Origin: Nocardioides sp.
GTDB lineage: Bacteria > Actinomycetota > Actinomycetes > Propionibacteriales > Nocardioidaceae
NCBI GenBank assembly: GCA_021166815.1
Contig: JAJPEO010000216.1
Coordinates: 1 to 5,166 of the forward strand
Length of the DNA stretch: 5,166 nucleotides
Direction of reading: 5' to 3'
The notes under the pieces are model-generated. The model was not told the origin of the DNA and made no database searches. It saw only the letters and a list, made by a program, of their open reading frames with translations. A program made the translations under genes and the position numbers. Shown one piece after another: positions 1 to 4,037 of the stretch; positions within the stretch are counted from its first letter, which is position 1, and every line of letters starts with the position of its first letter.

Positions 1-1
1 G

Positions 2-283
2 GTCGGCGTCTCCGGCCTCGCCGACTGGGTCCAGGAGGACCTGTTCGGCGACGCCCCCGGCGAGGAGGTCGAGGACGAGCCGGTCCTGCCCACCCCCGTG
101 TCGCGGGCGTGGCCGCCCGGCGCGGACGTGGTCCACGACGACCACGGCGCCGGGTGGGTCTGGGGCTCAGGCGCAGGTGTGGTGACGGTCCGGTTCGAGA
201 CCGCCGCGACAGGGCCGGGGCCCGTGCGGAGCTTCCCGGTCGACGACCCGGCCCTGCACCGGGTCACCGACGACCGGGCGTGA
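2..283 (+). CDS. dinB: DNA polymerase IV (Y-family, DinB), C-terminal end only
   Basis: This is the 3' end of a gene that begins before the window; frame 2 is open from base 2 to a TGA at 281-283, giving 93 visible residues. The reading begins VGVSGLADWVQEDLF, which matches the end of the little-finger domain in actinobacterial DinB proteins followed by a QxxLF beta-clamp-binding pentapeptide (QEDLF, bases 32-46). After an acidic linker comes the actinobacteria-type tail, with the motifs HDDHGAGWVWGSG and VTVRFETA, similar to what I recall of mycobacterial DinB1. DinB polymerases perform error-prone translesion synthesis at stalled forks, recruited by the sliding clamp. The catalytic palm and finger residues are off-window, so activity cannot be judged. 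The gene converges on pxpC with only 11 bp between the stop codons, leaving no room for a dedicated terminator. The assignment rests on the clamp motif and the tail, not on active-site residues. Confidence 0.87.
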   Translation, partial: VGVSGLADWVQEDLFGDAPGEEVEDEPVLPTPVSRAWPPGADVVHDDHGAGWVWGSGAGVVTVRFETAATGPGPVRSFPVDDPALHRVTDDRA

Positions 284-294
284 CGGGTGGCGGG

Positions 295-1140
295 TCAGCG
301 CACCCTGATCGTGACCCGGTCGCCCGGCCGCAGCTGACCGCACCAGTCCAGGTCGGCGTCGTCCACCAGGGCGATGACCGGATAGCCGCCCGTGGTCGGG
401 TGGTCCGCCAGGAACACGACGGGGTGACCCGACGGCGGCAGCTGCACCCCTCCGGTGACCACCCCCTCGCTTGCCAGCTCGCCGGACACGGCCCTCGGCA
501 CCGCGTGGCCCACGAGCCGCAGGCCGATGCGGTCGGAGTGCTGGCCGACGGCGTACTCGGCACCGTCCAGGGCGCGCCACGCGCCGTCGTCCACCCAGTC
601 ATGGCGCGGGCCGCGGCGCCAGGTCATGACGTGGTCGTGGGATCGGGGCACCGAGACGTCGACGGCGGCCGGTGGGTGGCCCCTCGGGCCGAGGGGCAGG
701 AGCTGACCGCAGGCGAGTGGTGGCGGGCCGATCCACGCCAGGGTGTCGGTGCTGCGCGAGCCGAGCACCGGCTCCACGGCGAGTCCGCCCGCGAACGCGA
801 CGTACGACCGCACCCCCGACCGTGCCGGACCCACGTGGATCCGGGCGCCCGCCCGGACGGTGACAGGGAGCCCGGAGTGGACCGGTCGGCCGTCGACGCG
901 GACCTCCGCCTGTGCCCCGGTGACGGCGAACGTCACCGCGCGCCGGGCGAGCAGCGTCACCCCTCCCATCGTCGTCTCCAGGACGGCGTGCTCGGGTGCG
1001 TTCCCGACCAGCCGGTTGGCCAGGCGGGCCGCAGCCCTGTCGAGTGCGCCCGCGCGCGGCACGCCCAGGTGCGCCCACCCGAACCGGCCGAGGTCCTGGA
1101 TGGTGGTCAGGGGTCCTGGATCGATCACCTCGAGGATCAC
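295..1140 (-). CDS. pxpC: 5-oxoprolinase subunit C (PxpC; KipA/AHS2 carboxyltransferase-like family)
   Basis: This is a 281-residue subunit of the prokaryotic 5-oxoprolinase, which with PxpA and PxpB converts 5-oxoproline to glutamate using ATP in the cytosol. Family motifs are clear: PGPLTTIQDLGRFGW near residues 8-22, GVPRAG at 26-31, YVAFAGGL...VLGSRSTDTL at 113-134, HSDRIGLRL at 201-209, SEGVVTGGVQLPPSGHPVV at 224-242 and TTGGYPVIALV at 249-259. Length is close to the family norm of about 290-310. I chose the GTG at 1140-1138 because it overlaps the pxpB stop codon (GTGA, 4 bp), has GAGG about 7 nt upstream, and is followed at once by the conserved N-terminal strand. The open frame runs on upstream to 1272, but that part is pxpB read out of frame. 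Start-stop overlap points to translational coupling and a fixed ratio with PxpB. No truncation or missing motif was seen. Confidence 0.94.
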   Translation of the reverse strand: MILEVIDPGPLTTIQDLGRFGWAHLGVPRAGALDRAAARLANRLVGNAPEHAVLETTMGGVTLLARRAVTFAVTGAQAEVRVDGRPVHSGLPVTVRAGARIHVGPARSGVRSYVAFAGGLAVEPVLGSRSTDTLAWIGPPPLACGQLLPLGPRGHPPAAVDVSVPRSHDHVMTWRRGPRHDWVDDGAWRALDGAEYAVGQHSDRIGLRLVGHAVPRAVSGELASEGVVTGGVQLPPSGHPVVFLADHPTTGGYPVIALVDDADLDWCGQLRPGDRVTIRVR

Positions 1141-1727
1141 GTCGCCTCGAACCTCACGCGTGTGCCGGGCACCAGCAGGGCCGGAGCCTCCGCGCCGGTG
1201 TCCCAGAGCCGGGCGGTCGTGTGACCGATGACGAGCCATCCTCCAGGGGACGCGTGCGGGTACACGCCGCACCAGGTGTCGGCGAGCGCCACCGCGCCGG
1301 CGCGGATGCGGGACCTGGGCGAGCCCAGGCGTGGGACGCGCCAGTGGTCGGGCAGCCCGGCGAGGTAGGCGAACCCGGGCGCGAAGCCGCAGAAGGCGGC
1401 CGTGAACTCACGTGCGGTGTGCCGCTCGACGACCTCGTCCACCGTGCACCCCCAGGCCCGGGCCACCGGCTCCAGGTCGGGTCCGTCGTACGCCACCGGG
1501 AGCACGACCGTGCCCGTCTCCTCCGCGACCTCGTCGGGCCACTGCCCTGCGACCAGCGCGGCGACCTCGTCGGCGTCGACCCCGTCGAAGAGGACCGTGC
1601 GTGCGCCGGGGACGATCTCCTGCGCACCGATCCCCCGCTGGCGCGCCGCACTGGCGAGCGCGAGTGCCTCCGCAGTGCCATCGACCTCGACCAGCACTGC
1701 GTGGGGCCCCACGTGGATCAGCTTCAC
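1137..1727 (-). CDS. pxpB: 5-oxoprolinase subunit B (PxpB; KipI/AHS1 family)
   Basis: This 196-residue protein is the KipI-like partner of PxpC; together they form the ATP-dependent part of 5-oxoprolinase. Diagnostic motifs are the start KLIHVGPHAVLVEV (residues 2-15), the central REFTAAFCGFAPGFAYLAGL (106-125), the PRLGSPRSRIRAGAVALAD stretch (132-150) and YPHASPGGWLVIGHT (156-170), which matches the family's conserved YPxxSPGGWxxIGxT block. The start is the GTG at 1727-1725: AGGA lies 7 nt upstream (1738-1735) and the conserved N-terminal strand begins immediately after. The frame is open up to an ATG at 1973, but the extra 82 residues are low-complexity, rich in Arg, Pro and Ser, and resemble no PxpB N terminus. 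In other bacteria KipI homologues have been described as sporulation-kinase inhibitors, but the adjacent pxpC and pxpA make 5-oxoprolinase the better call. The gene sits 338 bp downstream of pxpA, an unusually large gap. Confidence 0.94.
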   Translation of the reverse strand: MKLIHVGPHAVLVEVDGTAEALALASAARQRGIGAQEIVPGARTVLFDGVDADEVAALVAGQWPDEVAEETGTVVLPVAYDGPDLEPVARAWGCTVDEVVERHTAREFTAAFCGFAPGFAYLAGLPDHWRVPRLGSPRSRIRAGAVALADTWCGVYPHASPGGWLVIGHTTARLWDTGAEAPALLVPGTRVRFEAT

Positions 1728-1734
1728 GTACCCA

Positions 1735-1738
1735 TCCT
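1735..1738 (-). promoter_or_regulatory. Ribosome-binding site of pxpB
   Basis: On the minus strand AGGA is followed by 7 nt and then the GTG at 1727-1725. This spacing supports the GTG start over the much longer frame that opens at 1973. Confidence 0.65.
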
Positions 1739-1761
1739 GCAGCGACGGGGGCGAAATGGGT

Positions 1762-1798
1762 GAGGGGCTCCCGGTCGTATGAGGATCGGGAGCCCCTC
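1762..1798. terminator. Strong stem-loop just upstream of pxpB, possible terminator or attenuator
   Basis: Arms 1762-1776 and 1784-1798 pair over 15 positions around a 7-nt loop (GTATGAG); the outer 12 pairs are perfect and GC-rich. Position 13 is a G·U wobble in plus-strand RNA but an A·C mismatch in minus-strand RNA. The inner edge lies 34 bp from the pxpB start, too close for a promoter in between, so on the minus strand it falls in the pxpB leader. It could reduce readthrough from pxpA, act as a conditional attenuator, or stabilise processed mRNA. There is no U-run on either side. Confidence 0.5.
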
Positions 1799-1874
1799 GG
1801 CTCTGGCCGGCTGGGCGGCGTCCGGCCGATCGGGTCGTGCTCCGGATCCCGCCCACCCCGCCACCGGGTTGACG

Positions 1875-1892
1875 CGGCGAGCGAGCTCGCCG
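1875..1892. repeat. Perfect short palindrome, possible operator
   Basis: CGGCGAGC and GCTCGCCG form an 8-bp perfect inverted repeat around a 2-bp centre (GA). The symmetry is that of a dimeric-regulator half-site pair, but in GC-rich DNA an 8-bp palindrome is not rare. It lies 148 bp upstream of the pxpB start and downstream of the candidate pxpB promoter. Confidence 0.4.
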
Positions 1893-1947
1893 TGCGGATC
1901 CTTCGTCCGATTCGATCACCGGCCCCGCGAACGGGATCGGTAGGAGA

Positions 1948-1977
1948 GTTCTACGGGGTGTGGTGCAGGTCACGCAA
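1948..1977 (-). promoter_or_regulatory. Weak candidate sigma-70-type promoter for pxpBC
   Basis: On the minus strand TTGCGT (1977-1972) and TAGAAC (1953-1948) are separated by 18 nt. Both hexamers are partial matches to TTGACA and TATAAT. If real, it would give pxpBC its own promoter with a leader of about 215 nt that includes the 1762-1798 stem-loop. One arm of the 12-bp inverted repeat lies wholly in the spacer. The match is poor and this is offered only as a candidate. Confidence 0.2.
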
Positions 1978-2046
1978 GGGGTCCGACGCAGCTATTTCGG
2001 GTTCCACAGGTCTGTCCACAGCCAGGCCCACGGACTGCACCACACC
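1957..2046. repeat. 12-bp perfect inverted repeat with 66-bp spacer
   Basis: GGTGTGGTGCAG at 1957-1968 is matched exactly by its reverse complement CTGCACCACACC at 2035-2046. The arm centres are 78 bp apart. The spacer contains two of the TCCACAG heptamers. No open frame crosses it convincingly, so coding constraint does not explain it. Confidence 0.75.
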
Positions 2047-2083
2047 AGCCCCACTCTCCACAGGATCAGCCCAAGCCTGTGGA
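2003..2083. repeat. Cluster of four TCCACAG heptamers resembling DnaA-box cores
   Basis: TCCACAG occurs at 2003-2009, 2015-2021 and 2057-2063 on the plus strand, and at 2077-2083 on the minus strand. The second copy sits in CTGTCCACA (2012-2020), which is 8 of 9 to the actinobacterial DnaA-box consensus TTGTCCACA; the third (2054-2062) is 7 of 9, and the other two are 6 of 9. I noticed no other copies in the window. Copies three and four form a perfect 8-bp inverted repeat (2057-2064 and 2076-2083) around the pxpA stop codon. A DnaA-binding or other regulator-binding cluster is possible. Confidence 0.5.
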
Positions 2084-2791
2084 ATCCCAGCAGTGCCTGA
2101 CCAGGAAGCCTGCCTCCTGCAGCGCTCTCCGGACGGCCTGCGCGTTGCGCACGGCACCCGGGGAGTCACCGTGCACGCACACCGAGTGCACGCGCTCGGC
2201 CAGGAGGACCGCCTGGTCGGCGATCTGCCCGTGGTCGTCGAGCAGCGCGCCGGGCTCGCCCCGGGGCACCAGCGAGCCGTCGCCGCGGTAGCCGCGGTCG
2301 GGGAACCCCTCGAGGCGGGTGGCCCGGCCGCGTGCCGCCGCGAGGTCGAGGATCAGCGCGCCGGGCAGGCCCAGCACCGGCAGGGAACCCGAACCCGCCA
2401 GCACGGCCGCGGCCTGCCCCGGGTCCACCGCGACCCGGTGGTAGAGCGCGCCATGGGGCTTGACGTACGTGACGGCGCCGCCCTCGGTCGCGACGATCTC
2501 CTGCAGGACGCCGACCTGCTCGGCCACCTGCTCCCTGAGGACGTGCTCGTGGACGTCTCGCACCACCCTCCCGAAGTTGGGCCGGTCGTCGTAGGACACC
2601 TGGGCGCCGATGACGACGCCCAGGCGGACGGCCTCGGCTGCGACGAACCGCATGGTCTCGGTCGTCCCGGCGTGGAAGCCGCAGGCCACGTTGGCGCTCG
2701 TCACCACGGCGAGCAGGGCCGCGTCGTCGGTGACCTCCTCACCCAGGTCGGCGTTGAGGTCGACGACGAGGCGCCCACGGTCCCTCTCCAT
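2066..2791 (-). CDS. pxpA: 5-oxoprolinase subunit A (PxpA; LamB/YcsF family)
   Basis: This 241-residue protein of the LamB/YcsF family is the third subunit of the prokaryotic 5-oxoprolinase. Visible family motifs are VVDLNADLGE (residues 9-18), SANVACGFHAG (32-42), a metal- or substrate-site type segment, IGAQVSYDDRPNFGR (61-75), TYVKPHGALYHRV (108-120), EGFPDRGYRGDGSLVPRG (161-178) and VCVHGDSPGA (204-213). Length is near the usual 245-255. The IGAQVSY segment differs from the commoner GAHPSYPD form. I chose the ATG at 2791-2789 because it lies just before the conserved DLNADLGE strand. The ribosome-binding site is weak: GCGAG about 12 nt upstream is the only purine run. The longer open frame to 2971 adds 60 non-conserved residues across the divergent promoter region. 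It is the first gene of the minus-strand cluster and diverges from the sigma gene across 197 bp. Confidence 0.93.
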   Translation of the reverse strand: MERDRGRLVVDLNADLGEEVTDDAALLAVVTSANVACGFHAGTTETMRFVAAEAVRLGVVIGAQVSYDDRPNFGRVVRDVHEHVLREQVAEQVGVLQEIVATEGGAVTYVKPHGALYHRVAVDPGQAAAVLAGSGSLPVLGLPGALILDLAAARGRATRLEGFPDRGYRGDGSLVPRGEPGALLDDHGQIADQAVLLAERVHSVCVHGDSPGAVRNAQAVRRALQEAGFLVRHCWDSTGLG

Positions 2792-2836
2792 GGGAACAGT
2801 CTCGCAAGTCGACGAGCTGCCCGCTTCCCGATGGAG

Positions 2837-2855
2837 CCCTGAGAAGTCCCTGAGA
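2837..2855. promoter_or_regulatory. Direct repeat CCCTGAGA-N3-CCCTGAGA, candidate response-regulator site
   Basis: Two identical octamers, 2837-2844 and 2848-2855, are separated by 3 nt, giving an 11-bp period (one helical turn). On the minus strand they read TCTCAGGG twice. They lie 46-64 bp upstream of the pxpA start and 134 bp upstream of the sigma gene start. Tandem half-sites with this period are typical of OmpR/PhoB-family response regulators. The layout also fits the mycobacterial MprA box as I remember it: two loosely conserved 8-bp direct repeats 2-3 nt apart. Which of the two divergent genes it serves cannot be read from sequence. Confidence 0.45.
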
Positions 2856-2915
2856 GTTCCCCAACCACGCAACTCGAGGGGGAGCCCGCTCGTCCATGCA
2901 GGTGAAGGGCCGCAG

Positions 2916-2941
2916 GGAATCCCCCGGACCGCCCGGACGTT
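2916..2941 (+). promoter_or_regulatory. Candidate SigR/SigH-type (ECF) promoter for the sigma gene
   Basis: GGAAT at 2916-2920 and GTT at 2939-2941 are separated by exactly 18 nt; the bases before GTT make a CGTT. From memory, this equals the Streptomyces SigR consensus GGAAT-N18-GTT and resembles the mycobacterial SigH and SigE elements. Transcription would begin roughly 7-10 nt downstream, leaving a leader of about 40 nt with the strong ribosome-binding site. Known group 2 sigma genes (hrdD in Streptomyces, sigB in mycobacteria) are under such ECF control, which makes the placement sensible. The motif is short and no transcription start is known here. Confidence 0.5.
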
Positions 2942-2976
2942 GTGACCGATGTGCTGCCCGAGTGGTCGCACAGAGC

Positions 2977-2984
2977 AGGAGGAA
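2977..2984 (+). promoter_or_regulatory. Strong ribosome-binding site of the sigma gene
   Basis: AGGAGGAA lies just upstream of the ATG at 2989, with 6 nt between the AGGAGG core and the start codon. It is close to the anti-Shine-Dalgarno complement and is the strongest such site I saw in the window. It decides the start of the sigma gene against the upstream in-frame ATG at 2896. Confidence 0.9.
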
Positions 2985-2988
2985 GCCC

Positions 2989-3951
2989 ATGAGCACCAGC
3001 GCCCAGGCCGGCCGACGCGCGACCCGCGAGATCGAGGGTCGCGACAGCGTCGGCCTGTACCTCGACGAGATCGCCCGCACCCCCCTGCTGGACGCTGCCA
3101 CCGAGGTCGAGCTGTCCAAGACGATCGAGGCCGGACTGATGGCCCAGCACCTGCTCGACACCGGCAGGGTCGGCCGCCGCAAGGGCGGTGCGCCCATGTC
3201 GGCCAACGAGGAGGAGCTCGAGTGGCTCGCCGAGCAGGGTCGCCTCGCGGTCGACCGCTTCATCGAGGCCAACCTGCGACTCGTCGTCTCCATCGCCCGC
3301 AAGTACGGCCGCGCCCAGATGCCGATGCTCGACCTGATCCAGGAGGGCAACACCGGGCTGATCCGCGCCGTCGAGAAGTTCGACTACACCAAGGGCTACA
3401 AGTTCTCCACGTACGCCACCTGGTGGGTCCGGCAGGCCATCACCCGCGGCATCGCCCAGCAGGCCCGCGTGGTCCGGCTCCCGGTCCACGTGGTCGAGGA
3501 GCTCAACCAGGTGGGCGGCGCCCGCCGCACCCTCGAGCGCCAGCTGGGCCGTGACCCCGAGCCCCACGAGATCGCCACCGAGCTCGGCATGGAGCTCGAC
3601 CGTGTGCTCGACCTCATGAGCTGGGGCCGCGACCACGTCTCGCTGGACACCCCGGTCGACGAGAACGGTGACACCACGCTCGGCGACCTGATGGCCCAGG
3701 AGACCGCGCCCGGTCCCGACCTCAACGTCCTCGACGCCGAGTCGCGCCAGCGCCTCGACGACCTGGTCGACACCCTCGACGAGCGCTCCGCCGACATCGT
3801 CCGCGCACGGTACGGCCTGGTGGACGGACGCCAGCACAAGCTCGCCGACATCGGCGCCCGGCACGGCATCTCGGCCGAGCGGGTGCGCCAGCTCGAGCGC
3901 GAGGCGCTGCAGAAGCTGCGGCGGGCCGGAGACCCCGACCTCGCCGCCTGA
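2989..3951 (+). CDS. Group 2 sigma-70 RNA polymerase sigma factor (SigB/HrdD type)
   Basis: This complete 320-residue primary-like sigma factor would bind core RNA polymerase and direct it to alternative promoters. Region 1.2 is at residues 20-50 (DSVGLYLDEIARTPLL). Regions 2.1-2.4 run from about 95 to 160: NLRLVVSIARKYG, DLIQEGNTGLIRAVEKFDY, then FSTYATWWVRQAITR, with Q149 and T152 at the positions that read the -10 element in E. coli sigma-70. Region 3 follows (VRLPVHVVEELN at 162-173), then the sigma finger (SLDTPVDENGDTTLGDL at 218-234) and region 4 (LDERSADIVRARYGL, then helix-turn-helix ISAERVRQLEREALQKL at 294-310). There is no long region 1.1, so this is group 2 rather than the housekeeping factor. 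The start at 2989 follows a strong AGGAGGAA site at 2977-2984; the in-frame ATG at 2896 lacks one and would add a non-conserved tail. A strong hairpin follows the stop. Orthology to sigB, hrdD or another paralogue cannot be settled here, so no symbol is given. Confidence 0.96.
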   Translation: MSTSAQAGRRATREIEGRDSVGLYLDEIARTPLLDAATEVELSKTIEAGLMAQHLLDTGRVGRRKGGAPMSANEEELEWLAEQGRLAVDRFIEANLRLVVSIARKYGRAQMPMLDLIQEGNTGLIRAVEKFDYTKGYKFSTYATWWVRQAITRGIAQQARVVRLPVHVVEELNQVGGARRTLERQLGRDPEPHEIATELGMELDRVLDLMSWGRDHVSLDTPVDENGDTTLGDLMAQETAPGPDLNVLDAESRQRLDDLVDTLDERSADIVRARYGLVDGRQHKLADIGARHGISAERVRQLEREALQKLRRAGDPDLAA

Positions 3952-3978
3952 CCCCGGACCCTCCCACGCAGGCCCGGA

Positions 3979-4021
3979 ACCGAGGCCGTCGGTGCACCCT
4001 CCCAGCACCGGCGGCCTCGGT
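3979..4021 (+). terminator. Strong stem-loop between convergent sigma and GH3 genes, probable terminator
   Basis: Two arms, 3979-3995 and 4005-4021, pair over 17 positions around a 9-nt loop (ACCCTCCCA). The only imperfection is 3989 against 4011: a U·G wobble in the plus-strand RNA but an A·C mismatch in the minus-strand RNA. The stem is therefore better for the sigma transcript, whose stop codon lies 28 bp before it. It also lies 17 bp past the GH3 stop at 4038 and could serve both genes. No U-run follows, which is common for terminators in high-GC actinobacteria. Confidence 0.8.
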
Positions 4022-4037
4022 GCGTCCGGAGCCGTGA

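Larger units (their letters stand above)
1728..2065. other. 338-bp non-coding gap between pxpA and pxpB
   Basis: No convincing gene lies here on either strand. Frames that cross it encode low-complexity Arg/Pro-rich sequence without a supported start, and I found no tRNA fold. The gap is structured: a strong stem-loop next to pxpB (1762-1798), a short palindrome (1875-1892), a 12-bp inverted repeat (arms 1957-1968 and 2035-2046), and most of a cluster of TCCACAG heptamers (2003-2083) running into the end of pxpA. It would be the intergenic part of a pxpA-pxpB transcript, or the control region of a separate pxpBC promoter. Confidence 0.7.

Noticed and set aside
109..1224. Long plus-strand open frame antisense to pxpC
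   Set aside because: It encodes Arg/Gly/Pro-rich low-complexity sequence with no recognisable motif, while the minus strand has clear PxpC motifs. Long shadow frames are expected in high-GC DNA.
1869..1899. Plus-strand TTGACG as a promoter -35
   Set aside because: No TANNNT-like -10 lies at 16-19 bp, and no plus-strand gene follows before 2989.
1900..1925. TTCGATTC-like piece as a tRNA T-loop
   Set aside because: No complementary T-stem, acceptor stem or anticodon arm can be built around it on either strand.
1728..1973. N-terminal extension of pxpB to an ATG at 1973
   Set aside because: The 82 extra residues are low-complexity and unlike the family, and the GTG at 1727 has a well-placed ribosome-binding site.
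2003..2083. The heptamer cluster as oriC
   Set aside because: There is no dnaA, dnaN, parAB or AT-rich unwinding stretch in view, and only one of the four boxes is close to consensus.
1412..2842. 476-codon plus-strand open frame across pxpB, the gap and pxpA
   Set aside because: Its composition is typical of an antisense shadow (Arg, Ala, Pro) and it has no plausible ribosome-binding site or domain. PxpA and pxpB on the other strand explain the region.
2896..2988. Earlier ATG for the sigma factor
   Set aside because: It adds 31 non-conserved residues, lies upstream of the candidate promoter, and lacks the strong AGGAGG found before 2989.
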